Below the pieces are notes generated by a model. That model made no database searches and was not told the origin of the DNA. It saw only the letters and a list, made by a program, of their open reading frames with translations. Position numbers and translations under genes: made by a program. A stretch of DNA of 64,000 nucleotides from Escallonia rubra. Taxonomy: Eukaryota > Streptophyta > Magnoliopsida > Escalloniales > Escalloniaceae. Where the stretch lies: positions 150,148 to 214,147 of the forward strand of contig JAVXUO010001353.1 in NCBI GenBank assembly GCA_033065855.1, given 5' to 3'. Positions 10,561 to 24,227 of this stretch are shown here, in pieces (within the stretch, counting starts at the first letter, position 1; every line of letters begins with the position of its first letter).

Positions 10561-11809
10561 AAACTAACATGGCCATTATCATCAGCGCCCTGAGATATGA
10601 TCACCAAAAATAGTGCAAAGCTTACTTTAGTTACGCATTGCAAGGATTAGTTACATTCCAATCATGGGTTCTATAAATTTATCATCATCCAATGTTAGGC
10701 CAAAGCATTGGTGTATCTAACCTAACAAACAAGTTTCTTTCTCTTTTTCAACGATCGCCGACAGGTTAGAGGCCAGAAATATATTCTTCATTAATAAGGG
10801 GGGATTTAGATACTCGAAGTTAAATGATGGTGACTACAATCTTGTCACTAGCTAAGACAAGGTTCGCTTACAGCCTAGTGAAAGTTGAACTAATTAGTGA
10901 AGAGGTATTGATAGCTAATCGGACTTTCATCGCAAAGTATTCATGGATTAGGCCGGCGTTGGCTTGTGATTCTAACCTTTTTACATGTTATTCGTGTCTC
11001 GGTTTACATAGTTCCTTAGGTCACCAGTTTTCATTTTGCAGACCAGTTGTGAAAAAAGCGCGACAGCCAACTTAAATCGCATTACTTTTTTGGGCCACCC
11101 ATCTTATCTTTGTACACTTCTCAGTTTTGTCATGCGATCTGGAACTTCTTTTTTTAATTTTTGGTTATATAGGCTGGCCGGCCTTGTTTTGAAGATATAG
11201 CTTAGCAATTGATCCGCGGGATGCCCCACTGCTTGCAAACGTTGCAGTGATTAGAAGTTCTAGTTATGTTTCTCTACTGCATTGCCTTTGCCAAAATCGT
11301 ATCTTCACCAAGATGGGCTTAAATATTCAGAAAAACTGTCTATATTTCTTCTTTCTACTTTGGAGGATTATTGGCCTCACAGTTACTTGTCTAGCACATT
11401 GAGATTATTGGCTTTCTCATGAAGCAGTTGAACCATGAAGCAATGATGTAGAATCTGTAGACCTGCCAAGGACTCTATATATATGATTGTATAACCAGTG
11501 TCAAGTGACATGCTTCCCCTTAACACTTTCAACAGAGGTTTGAGGAACGATAGTCTCTCTCCGGAACATACAGAAGCATCTAAACATGCTCAAACTCCAG
11601 AAATATGTTATATTAATATCAGATTGCTTTAACAACGATATAGTGAGCTCTGTTACTGCATGCATTAATTAGTTAATGTTGTCCCCAGATATCATGCGGG
11701 CCAGGTTATCTATTGCAATCCCGATCAAGTTAGCAAAAAGCTTCTACCTCCACTCGCGGTTTACATCATAAGGCCCATCCAAACAAGTTTCTGGCTGAGA
11801 GACTAGCTA
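10561..11809. other. Spacer in MIR395 cluster, nothing recognised
   Basis: No convincing coding region, RNA gene or repeat pair was found. Short open frames (for example 10824-11075) have no recognisable motifs and no support. Confidence 0.5.
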
Positions 11810-12024
11810 GGTTTGAGTGTATGAGAAAAGCTGAAAATGAAAGCTCATATTGAGGACAGAATAAAGATAAATGACAGAGAACCACTCAACTCCAGCATAA
11901 TTCTCTAAGTTTCATCTTGCCTACATTTCAGACTAGGTTCACTGCCCAGCCCTTAATCCAATTATTTCTTTTCCCCGCATTTTTAGGGGGGTTAAATAAG
12001 TTTAGTGTTAGATAATCAGCACAC

Positions 12025-12032
12025 TATATATA
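12025..12032 (+). promoter_or_regulatory. TATA box of diverged MIR395 copy
   Basis: TATATATA lies 91 bp before the star strand, followed by GTGGGATTGCAG, which matches the GGGGATTGTAG after the TATA boxes of copies A and B. Confidence 0.6.
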
Positions 12033-12106
12033 GTGGGATTGCAGGGATGATCTTCACCAAGCCGCAAAACTACCAAAGTAGCGAACATTTGGAGGAAAAT
12101 CGGGTG

Positions 12107-12192
12107 TAGTCTAGAGTTCCCCTGAATACTTCACTAGGTGATATCTTGTTTCGACAGATTGTCCCTACTGAAGTGTTTGGGGAAACTCTCTG
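12107..12192 (+). ncRNA. MIR395: MIR395 precursor, diverged copy
   Basis: The 3' arm at 12168-12188 differs from canonical miR395a by one base (G to A at position 16: GTTTGGGGAAACTC). The 5' arm at 12116-12138 begins GTTCCCCTGAATACTTCA and pairs with it. The stem base AGAGTT with AACTCT continues the pairing beyond the duplex, so the foldback is kept although loop and flanks have diverged. Position 16 lies outside the seed, so target pairing may be only mildly weakened. It may be an expressed variant or a decaying copy. Confidence 0.8.
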
Positions 12193-12355
12193 CGTTCATT
12201 CGTAACAAGCTAGGGTGAAGGCAATCTCAATTAGCAATCTTTTTCTTGTTTCCACTAGAGAAAGTCATATAATTATCTTCATATACTGATCTAATTACGC
12301 CTTCTAAGTTTAGGGGATTTGAGCTTTTATGGCATGAAGTATGAATGAATGCTTT

Positions 12356-12379
12356 TGTGTGTGTGTGTGTGTGTGTGTG
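12356..12379 (+). repeat. (TG)12 microsatellite
   Basis: Twelve uninterrupted TG units lie about 165 bp downstream of the diverged MIR395 hairpin. Copies A and B do not carry it at the matching place. Confidence 0.95.
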
Positions 12380-13855
12380 ACATATATGATATTGTTATCG
12401 ATGTCTAGACATAGTCGATTTTCAATGTTCTGCTGCTAATAAAATTACAAATGATAGTGAAACATAAACCAAAACTGTGTTTTTACCATTATAGACACGT
12501 CTTCTATCTAGTACGGGTTTGAATATTTAAGACCTACTCACACTGAACTGGAGTTGCTCTCTTGGCTACTCCTAGCCTAATTGAACAGAGTATAATAATC
12601 CACTAGAGTTGGGTTATGGTGTTTGCTCCTTGTGCGTCTTTACGCTACTGTTTTGCTAACATAGTGAACTTACGCATCCTGTGTTACAATTTTGAACCAA
12701 ACAGGCACACCATTCTGCAACAAGCTCTGAAGCAGAAGCTACTTTGTCAATGCAAGTGCTGGTTCTTTAATACTGGATGGATGAAATGGTGCTCGGTGAT
12801 GCCCCATTTTCATGTCCATGTGTGCTGCGAATCTGCTAATCGAAGACTATTAATTCATCATTTATGTATCTACAATGCTTTCTAGACGAGGATGGTTTAG
12901 CCATGATTAGTGTCCAGTTCTAGGTACTCATAAGGAGCCCTTTGATTTGCAGGTTTCGTATCTCTTTTTTTTCTCTTTCCCATGAGGGCATGTCTTGTAT
13001 CTTGGGTTTCCTTTCCCTATGCAACTCCAAAATGCTGAGGGTATACCCTCAATCAATTAAAGTACATTCTTCTTCTTTATACGACAACCAAATGACGGAA
13101 AATGTCGGACTTTTAGGTGGTTGTTTTAGTTAACCAATTCTCTAAGTACCGTAAGTTTTTTTATCAAGTTTCGACAGTCATTTTTTTTTGGTGCAAAAGT
13201 TTCGACTGTCGTATATCATCTCCTAATGCAAGAAATATTCATGAAGTCCAATCAAGTGCTAAGATTGCAAAGACAATTTGACCAACAGGATGGTTACTAC
13301 TGTTACATCGATTTACAATAGGTTCATTGGTACGATTATAATACAGAGATGAACTTAAGAGTTTGTAAACTAGGTTCAAAATTGTAGTTTCTTGTTTGAC
13401 GTAAATACATGTTAGTCAGCAAAAAGCATTCCAAAATTGCCACTGCATACCAGAGTACAGTTACAGGAAAATTGAAAAATTATGTGCATTTTGTGAATTA
13501 TAGACGACAACACATTCTACGCCACCAGCCAACTACAAATCTAAGAAATATCTTACTTTAGGTAAAAATTGGAGTTAATTCCTGAGAAAAAAGCTGCAAA
13601 TTTAAAGCCATTGATGGGATGCAGGGTATATAGCAAGTAATTTGCAAGTTGCATCAAAACCAAACCCACCAAGGTCTCTTACATTCACAAAGTTCATGTA
13701 CTTGATCTCCCATGTGAGAAGATAATTGGAAGAAACAGACAAAAGAGAAGAAAACCAAGCAAAAAGCATATGACCATCTTCAATCGCTCAATGAGCAATT
13801 ACGCCTCTTGTTTCATCATAAAAAAATGAACATTGCATGTAGGACATTGCCTCGC

Positions 13856-14461
13856 CTATATTCTCCTTCTTTTCATTCTGACATCCTTGTTGGATTCTTC
13901 AACGTCCACAACACGTACAGGTGATGATTCAGATAATGAAATCACATCCTTACTGTACTTTTCTTCTAGTCTAACGGTGATAATACATATCTCGATATCC
14001 ATCTTCCAAAACATGTGACCTCTGCCCCTTTGATTCAAATCCAATATCGTCCTAGCATGGGATAATATATCTCTGATCATGTAATCTCGATCGTCTCTGT
14101 AGAGTTCAATCGAAGACAAGATGTTGGAGAGTAGTGCATATGAGGCCCTGTCATCACACAATACTGAGAGTGGAGTAACTTGAGCCTCTTTCCCTACAAT
14201 AGACTCCGTGGTTTCATTCATAACTTTGGGTTGGGAGTTATCTGATCGCGACATGGTTACTTTCTTGTGAATGGAATCGGAATGAACAGATAGCTGAAGA
14301 CAAGATGTTTCACCCTTTCCGAGCTCGGACTGCTTGTATCGAACTCGGAAAGTTGGGTAGGACATGTATGAAAGAGTAGGAGTCATTGAGTCCATAGCAG
14401 TAGAGCACGTCAAGAAGAAATTGTCTTGGTAAAACTTACTGTAATAGTTTGTGCTTACCAT
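13856..14461 (-). CDS. Unrecognised tandem family protein, copy B (201 aa, C-terminal truncation)
   Basis: This copy is closely related to copy A (shared DDRASYALLS, RGHMFWKMDIEI and KRRRI). The long open frame starts MVSTNYYSK, but the start equivalent to copy C is probably MDSM at 14395, giving 179 residues. The frame stops at a TAG (13853-13855) exactly where copy A reads AAG. Past the stop, the tail remains readable in frame to TAA at 13799-13801, including the CPTC pair and the MMKQEA end. So a single nonsense change removed the last 17 residues with the CxxC. Function is unknown. The head-to-head neighbour is MIR395-B. Confidence 0.55.
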   Translation of the reverse strand: MVSTNYYSKFYQDNFFLTCSTAMDSMTPTLSYMSYPTFRVRYKQSELGKGETSCLQLSVHSDSIHKKVTMSRSDNSQPKVMNETTESIVGKEAQVTPLSVLCDDRASYALLSNILSSIELYRDDRDYMIRDILSHARTILDLNQRGRGHMFWKMDIEICIITVRLEEKYSKDVISLSESSPVRVVDVEESNKDVRMKRRRI

Positions 14462-15545
14462 GGAAGGCTTATATAGGAAAACAAGTTTCTAATTCTGGAG
14501 TATGCAATTTGCTATCCTAAATTGAAAAGGAGAGTGGAATTTCCCTCTTTGCTATCCTAAATTGGAATGGAGGGTGAAATTTCCTTCTTAGCTATCCTAA
14601 ATTGGAATGGAGATCGAGTAATGGAGTAACACACTCAAAATCTCTGTACCCTTTTTTTTTTTCCTAAGGTTTTGATTTCTTTTTTTGGATATTTTAAAGT
14701 TTATAACCCATTTGTTTACCACTTCTTCTGGGTTTTTATTTTTATTTTTCCCCTCGGAATTCACTTCAATCTTGTTTAATTATCCTTTTTAAATTCTGTT
14801 TTTGAAGACACCCACTGTAAAAACCGTTCATGAACTCCTTGCACTCTCATTTTGAAACATAAATGTCTTAAGAAAATGGTATATGTTCTTTAAACGAGGT
14901 AGTTAATTTATTCTTATGTTGGTAACTTTTCTGAAAAGGCATTTTTTGTTTTGGCGACAATTTGAAAGTGTGTGGTAAAAAGACTCATCCTCTTTTTAGC
15001 GCCGATTAAATATGCAAGTGTGGGGTAAAAAGACTCATCCTCTTTCTATGCTAAAGTTTCAGCAGCAACAATTTATTCTGGGAAAGTTTTAATGTAACGG
15101 AAATGGTGTATTATCTGACAGTGCAAGTACCATCTTCCGTCTAGTTTATTTTCGAGACTATGTTTAGTATTCTCATGTATTCTGCAACTTTCCATCTCTA
15201 AACCCCATCTAGTTTATGTTCGAGACTATGTTTATGATTCAGCTCAAAGATGCTTACATTTTATCATAACCTAGATAATTCTGCTTTGCCAATATGAATC
15301 TTGGTGAGCCGCATATTTGGCGAAAGATGAACTGGTTTTATGTCTGCAAAAGCTACGAGAAAAGCAGAAAAGGAGAGGTCATATGTAGTGTGGACAGAAT
15401 GGAGATAGATAAGCAGGCAGGGGTGGCCACTCAACTCCCAAGGATGATTCTCTATGTTTCTAGCCCACATTTCCGTCTAGGTTCACTGCCCCTGACTTCT
15501 TCTTCACTTTGTGAGGGGGAGGGGGAGGGGAGAGGGGGTACACAG

Positions 15546-15553
15546 TATAAATA
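15546..15553 (+). promoter_or_regulatory. TATA box of MIR395-B
   Basis: TATAAATA lies 105 bp before the star strand in the same context as copy A; an extra GACTGGGG accounts for most of the longer spacing. Confidence 0.7.
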
Positions 15554-15638
15554 TTGGGGACTGGGGATTGTAGGCTGCATCCTTGATCACCCTAACAAGC
15601 AACCAGAACCACCCAGCTGAGTTCGGAGGATTTCAAGG

Positions 15639-15731
15639 TGTCCCCTAGAGGTTCCTCAAACACTTCATTGGGGTTTTTTTTCCTTCTGCCTGTGAAGTCC
15701 CTACTGAAGTGTTTGGGGGAACTCCTGGGCT
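15639..15731 (+). ncRNA. MIR395: MIR395 precursor, copy B
   Basis: The mature strand at 15704-15724 matches canonical miR395a at all 21 positions. The star at 15651-15671 is identical to copy A. Only the loop differs: a longer T run after CATTGGGG and ACTG in place of GCTG before the mature strand. Flanks on both sides match copy A closely, which points to a recent duplication. It is probably functional and co-regulated with copy A, since the promoter blocks are also shared. Confidence 0.95.
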
Positions 15732-16703
15732 CACTTGATTGTTATCAAGTAGAGGGTGCTGGTACTGGTGCTCTTAGCAATCTCCTTGTTGCTACAACTG
15801 TAAAGTAAGTCATGACTTAAAAAATGATTTTTGGAGAGCTAAGTCACATGGATTTGGCATATATTCCTATTCTTAAATATGTTGCAGATCCCCAAGTATT
15901 GACTTTTTTTATCACTTATGCCTTGTTTTTTAGCAAATATACTTGGTACGTCTCTTGGACATAAAAAATTAACCTTTATTTATTTTACTCATTCGGCCTG
16001 TTAAAAAATATGCCTCACGTACTCTTGAATTTCCTTTTCACGGAATGACTTCTGAGTCCAAAAATCAGATTGAGTCAATGTTTACGTATTTAAATTATAT
16101 CCTAGAATTTAAACTAATTCAGTTCTACATTTTGACGCTACGCAGATTTCAACCGGTCTATGTCTTCGTTAATAATGGACCCGGTAATTGAACAAACCGA
16201 GTCTCGCGAGCCTTTATGAACATTCTGTTATTAAAGTTGTTGGCGGACGACACTTTTCCTGGTTCGTAATATCAAAGCAAAATCAAGAGACTCGTTTTTG
16301 CTTTCTACTTCTAGTACATGTTCTGTCAAATATTGTTAAGATACGTGTTACACAAGTGGTATTTGGGTCCACATAGTGAAGCCTTTGCAAACACAAAAGT
16401 AAACCCTAGAAAAAGAAAAAAAAAAGGAGAGCTGATATAGGAAAAGACATAATTTTTATAAGCACAAGATTCATTGTTGCAGAAGGTTTGGTTTGTCGAT
16501 ATGGCGCGCGCAATGGCTTTCAACTGAATAAATTCTGGGCCAATATGTCAAAAAAATATATGTGGGAATCCACAGTGTGAAGCTCTTCCAAACACTAAAC
16601 TAAACCCTAGAAAAATTGTAACAGGGGATATAGGAAAACCCATAATTTGTTCAAAAAGAAAATATTTCTGAAAAAAAAAATTATGAACATCTTGACGGAT
16701 TGC

Positions 16704-17162
16704 TTATTGAGCAAGCATGCCTTCCTTGAAGTTGCTACCCCCACAAAAGCTCACAGTGGTCAGATTTATCTCCACATCCATGGAAAACTTGTAATGGCCG
16801 GTCTCCTTAGCACTCCGATCCATTATTTTTCGAGCAGTAGATATGATCTCACCGACAAGATACGCGCGATCAAAGTCGTCAAGTTTGATCAAACACAACA
16901 TGTTGGACACCAGTGTATAAGAGGCCGTGTCGTCGTAGATTACCGATGGCGGCTGAATCTCTTGCGCTTCTGGCCCTCTTATCGGCTCCTCCGTCTCGCG
17001 AACAACTTCCGGTTCAGAATTCCTTGACCGCGACACGAGTATCTTGTCGTGACACGAATCCGGATGGATGGAGAACCTAAGGCTAGAAGCTTCGGCCTCC
17101 TTGAGCTCGTGTAATTGTGTGTACCAAATCCGAAGAGCTGGGCTAAAGCTGGTTGAATCCAT
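16704..17162 (-). CDS. Unrecognised tandem family protein, copy C (152 aa)
   Basis: This is a more distant member of the family of copies A and B. It starts MDSTSFSPALRIWY, matching the MDSM...SYPTLRIRY layout. It keeps SIHPDSCHDKILVSRSRNSEPEV, DDTASYTLVSNML and the MDVEINLTTV segment. It ends shortly after, at GGSNFKEGMLAQ, without the basic stretch or CPTC tail. I chose ATG 17162 because it aligns with the MDS start of copy B; the longer frame to 17216 adds 18 unlike residues. No known domain is recognised. There is no MIR395 next to this copy, so the association is not universal in the family. Confidence 0.55.
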   Translation of the reverse strand: MDSTSFSPALRIWYTQLHELKEAEASSLRFSIHPDSCHDKILVSRSRNSEPEVVRETEEPIRGPEAQEIQPPSVIYDDTASYTLVSNMLCLIKLDDFDRAYLVGEIISTARKIMDRSAKETGHYKFSMDVEINLTTVSFCGGSNFKEGMLAQ

Positions 17163-17873
17163 GGTGTGGAAAAGAAAGAGGGAAAAAGAGGGCGTCTTCT
17201 GAGAAAGGACTGGCAAAGCAATGCAGTATGGTAAAATTTGTGATTAAAAATTAGGGTTTATATAGGAAGTAATGCAAGTCTAAACCATATACGAAATGGA
17301 CTTTCAGTTTGTTGCATGAGCGTTTTTGGAGAAGTAATCCTAGTTGGATTACTATAGTTCGGCAGTTCAATTTTTTCTGGATTAACTTTTGGGTGCAAAA
17401 TCCAAGGTTTGATCATGTATTTGCATATTAAGGGGTGGTTTGATTTTCAGAGCGAAGAGCAAAAACATTCACTACAAAAAACGTAATCTCAACGTGGTTG
17501 CAAGTTTTTGTAAAATGATTAGGAAATTATAAGTGCATTGATAAATGCACTTTACTTTTCATCGCTTACACTATCTTTTTGTCCCGAGGGATCATTTAAG
17601 TGTCACTAAGAGGCAAGTAGAAAAACCTGTACCAAGGTCTTTACTCTTTAGTGACAAAAGTGAAATATGGGTTGTCAAAAGTGGGATAAAATTGTTCATT
17701 GGAGATATTTAGTGGTCGATGTGCTCGTTAATATTTAACCAGCTAAATCCAAAGAGGTGAATCATTGCGACAAAAGAGAGAAGGTAGATTACCACACGAT
17801 TTATTGAATGATCCGGGATCAACGTTGCAAGGGTGAAGGGTATCGGTAGCAATCGAACATTTTTCCACGATTA

Positions 17874-18366
17874 GGCCCCGTTTGATGGAGCTTTTTTTTT
17901 CAGTTTTGGAAACTGAAAAAAAAAAGTCGCGTTTGGTAACCATTTTTTTTTTCTTCTTCAGTTTAAAAAACCAGTTTTTAAACTGAAGAAAAAACTCCAA
18001 AAATGAGTTTTTTTTCAGCTTTGGTTTTTTTTTTTTTTTTTGAGACCACCACCCTCTCATCGTCGGCAGCCACCACCGCCGGCCGACAACCACCTCCGAC
18101 GACCACCGCCAGCGACTGCAGGCGGCAACCTCCGGCGACCACCTTCGGTCACCGCCACGCCCTACCACCACCACCGCAAACCACCACAAAAATAAAAAAC
18201 TCAAAATAAAAACTAGGTTATCAAACACCAAAAAAAAAATCAAAATAAAAACAGGGTTATCAAACACACACTTGTTTTTGTAAAAAAATAAATAAATAAA
18301 CTGCTCTTTAAATATTTTTTTTCCAAAAACTGAAAACCAAAAAAAAAAAATTTGTCAAACAGAACC
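17874..18366. mobile_element. MITE-like element, copy 2
   Basis: This is the same unit as 1557-1979: starts GGCCCCGTTTGATG, ends GTCAAACAGAACC, with the CCA/CGG-rich core near 18048-18185 and paired A and T runs (GTTTAAAAAACCAGTTTTTAAACTG in the left half). It lies downstream of copy C's promoter side, outside arms A and B. Confidence 0.7.
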
Positions 18367-21074
18367 AAACCAAAGTAAAAACCACATTCATAAGTAGATA
18401 AGCTTTTTTTTTTTTTTCCCTAAGAAGGTCTACTCCCAACTCTAAAGTGCATTAGAGTCAGATCTATAGACATTTTCTTTTCTTGTTTAATAATCATAAC
18501 TAGATTATAAGGTTATTAAGAGAAATAGGATAAATTTTTGCTGCTACCTGTATGTAGGAAGATAGTTATAATCTTTCGTCTAGCGACAATTAATGGTCGC
18601 AAAATATAGTCATTGGCATTTTATAAGTTAATACTTTCACCGACAATTCTAAGCAGTTTTTTACAGCGTCACTAAAAAAGGTCATTTATAGTATTTAACG
18701 ATTATTAATTATATGAAGTTATATCTATCTTTTCCAAAAAGTTTTCGAAATAAATATGTCTTCTAACAACCTTGTCTATGGCACATTTCTAGCGACATAC
18801 ATATATCTTGTTATTAGTGTCTATGAATAACACAAAAGGGCCCAACGTGATTATGTAGTTCTGGGCTTACTTCCTCGCCAGCCCAGAACTACATAATCAA
18901 CTAAATCGGACCCTTTTTCTTGCAAAATTGGGACTTCCAATTAACCATAGTTACAGCAGGAGATCCTGATTCGATTATATATTATGTATTTTTTCCATTT
19001 TACCTTTTCTGTAGAGGGTAGAAAAGAGTGGGCCAAGAGAGAGAATTTTGGATGGTAGAGTGTTAAACGTAAAGAGAGAAATAGAATTAAAAAATGTAAA
19101 GTGATGAGCTAGGAAAGTGAAAATGAGTTGGTAAAAGGTTAAATAAAGAGTATAATAAAAAATATATAAAAATGATAAATATGTAAAAAAAAATCTACAG
19201 AATCTTTCTTAATTTGAAAGTGATCAATTTTTGTGAGATAGCCCAAAAAGAAAATATGATCAAATTTTCAGGAACGGAGAGAGTATATCATAAAGACTAT
19301 AAAACATGGCAAAACTTAGAAATATTTGCTCCCTGATAGCAATTTTAGTTGTAACCTTTTAAAAATACAGGGTTTAGAGTGCAATTAAGCCATGTATTTA
19401 TATTCAATCTTCTTCCGATTTAAAGGAAAGAAACGAAAGGAGGAATATGGATTTATATTATTTTTTCCATATATGTAAAAGAAATCTATTCATATGATGC
19501 AATCAACATATCTATTTGCACGAAGTAAAAACGCAATGTCTCAGCCTAAGTAACGTTGGTTCATCCTAAGGCATAACCATGCCACGTTATCAAGTTAAGG
19601 ATCAGCGTAAGGACAAATTCTTGCTTAAGGCTGATTCGTCCTAGAACAATTTGGTGATTGTCTATCAAACTTTTAAATCTGTGATAGCATTGGCTAAATG
19701 AAACGTGGCCAGAGGCTGGATGAAAACTTAGATAAGAAGGTAAAACAAGACAGCGTCCAATCTCAACACATGACAAAGTCTGATAAAATCAAAGAAGCTT
19801 AACATGAGCAGAATGATAAAATAGGCATGCTTGGACACGTGGCAAGTATAGATTAGATCAACCTGAGGTTAAATGACTGCATGCTCAATTATAAAGCCAT
19901 AAATGTTGTCTCAATTAATTCTCTTCTGCACTAAACACAAACTAGCTCCTAGATTAGGTCAGCACACATTCGTTTACCTTAGTTAAGCAGGTTAATCATA
20001 TGTACATCAGACCAACTGATTGACTCATCAAGTAGTCACCAAAATATATCAAATCTTTAAATTAGTGTTTTGTACTTTCATAGTGTGATCATTTGATAAG
20101 AGTTGATCACCGTAGACACTATAAAGCTAAAATGGTTTTTTTTTTAAATATACTATTATACTTCATTTGATTCAGATAAGAAGTAGATTAAGTAGGAGTA
20201 GCTATAACTTAAATAAGCACTTAAAAAGTCATGAAATTTTAGGCCAAAAGACCTCTGAGAATATTTTGAAGTCCGCGTGTCATTTGAAAAAAGTGAGAAC
20301 ATACACTTTTCTCCCAAACACTAGACCATTTAAATTATACTCCTATAGCAATTATGTCTACACATGATCCTGACACGCCCGTGCATCGTAATATCTATAA
20401 ACCCGGGGCACATGAACAAACGTTTTAAAAGCAAACAATAGCCTAATGAAAGCGTCTCATAGCTCAGCTACGGAGGAACAGACGTTGCCTACGTGTCAAG
20501 AGTAAGCCCGAGAGTAACCTCACGTTGGCTAAATGCTAAACAAGGAAGGTACAAGAAACAAAAAACATTGATGTACAGGACAAGCGTGATTGAGGTGCTT
20601 TCCATTGCTCAACAACAAACAACGTAAAACCAAACTTCCCCAGCTGGCCTAAGAGACTGAGGTTGCAAGTACAATAACACAGCATATTTTGTGATGACCG
20701 TATCTGCAGAAACGGAACTACGGCGACGTTCTCCTAAGGCATGTCAAAAGGACAATCTGTCTGAGCTGAAAAGCCTTGTTTTAATCGTCAAAAATGCTGC
20801 TTACCATAAGCTAATCATTTAATACTAACACGCCAAGTATTTCCTAGTGCAATTCACCGAATCTACGCGTTCCGCCGCGCGAACCAACAAATTTTTTCTT
20901 GCCATGCACCACCTTCCCCCTTCCTTGAACGCTCTCGCCTCATAATCTCGCACCTGAACTTTGCACTTGTCCTGCCTTCTATACCAGGGGCGCTCTCGTC
21001 AATGAATCTGCGATGTATAAAGTAATGAAGTGTTCTAAACTTTCCTTTCACTAGCTTAATCAGTCCATGTTATC
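18367..21074. other. Intergenic, AT-rich, with one long hairpin
   Basis: No gene is supported. The notable item is the inverted repeat at 18833-18914, listed separately. Open frames at 19561-19776 and 20167-20367 have no recognisable motif. Confidence 0.5.
18833..18914. repeat. Long inverted repeat (20-bp perfect stem, 12-nt loop)
   Basis: 18848-18867 and 18880-18899 are perfect reverse complements (core TTATGTAGTTCTGGGCT), separated by TACTTCCTCGCC. Outside a short mismatched part, AAAAGGGCCC on the left pairs with GGACCCTTTT on the right, so the stem runs to about 34 bp. It could be a foldback DNA element, a small-RNA hairpin, or a recent snapback duplication. Confidence 0.85.
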
Positions 21075-23569
<2,495 letters not shown>

Positions 23570-24227
23570 AACCAGATCTCACCCGCCATTCTAGAAGTAT
23601 GCAAATATGTGTTATCAAGGATCATGTTGAGTGTCTTTGCTAGCTTTTATCCCACACTAAGAAGATCCTTTCTAAGATCTAACCTAAGAAGTCTCCTCGT
23701 ATGTGCTGTACACTCTTCAAGCAACAAGCCTTCAACTCAATATGAAGCGCATACTGCAAAACACAACAGTTTCTAGTATGGTGGAAGTTGTACATATGAC
23801 CTATGTCATGACAGAAGCAGAGTAGGACTGTTTAGTGGTTTCCTGCTAAGGAGAGAGCAAGTCACATTTGCTATTTAGTGTGTAGAAATCATGGCATAGT
23901 TGTGGCACTAAGGATGACTGTTCGAAAACTAAGCGAGTATATGAACATACAAATAGGAAATTATCAGTTATGAGAATTAAATGTTTTAGCAAAGCCTAGG
24001 TGCTTAAACTATCAACAAGAAAGTAGAGGTCATATCCAGACAGTCAAGTAATTTCAATCAGGAAAAATCGAGCATCCTAATACATTCATGAATACACAAG
24101 GTACATCCTGTTCTTCATAATGCAACATTCTACAAGAAGATATGGCCATACAACAATATATGTAACCAACGAAATTTGGAGTAAGGAGACAACTTTACAT
24201 TAATATGCCGCTCTAATTCATGTTTCT
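23570..24227. other. Convergent 3' region between two kinase genes
   Basis: The 658 bp between the two stop codons holds the 3' UTRs of both RLCK genes. No other feature is seen. Overlapping antisense transcripts are possible at this spacing. Confidence 0.5.

Larger units (their letters stand above)
11810..13130 (+). repeat. Diverged MIR395 module (third copy)
   Basis: This stretch carries a diverged version of the MIR395 promoter flank (ACAGAATAAAGATAAATGACAG, ACTAGGTTCACTGCCC), the hairpin at 12107-12192, and a downstream block matching 9890-10400. It is older or faster evolving than arms A and B, which are far more alike. Confidence 0.7.
13326..16180. repeat. Segmental duplication arm B
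   Basis: This arm starts ATTGGTACGATTATAATA, matching ATTGGTACAAGTATAATA at position 1, and ends near 16180 after TTCGTTAATAATGGACCCG (matched at 7988-8006). It holds gene B and MIR395-B and lacks the MITE, solo LTR and LINE seen in arm A. It is therefore closer to the ancestral layout: gene start and MIR395 TATA box are about 1.1 kb apart, head to head. Confidence 0.9.

Noticed and set aside
17470..17490. CACTACAAAAAACG as a CACTA transposon end
   Set aside because: No matching inverted end or 3-bp target duplication was found; a similar CACTACAAAAATTC at 61486 is also isolated.
17743..18267. 174-aa Trp/Val/Lys-rich frame
   Set aside because: Low-complexity translation through the MITE; the same happens in copy 1.
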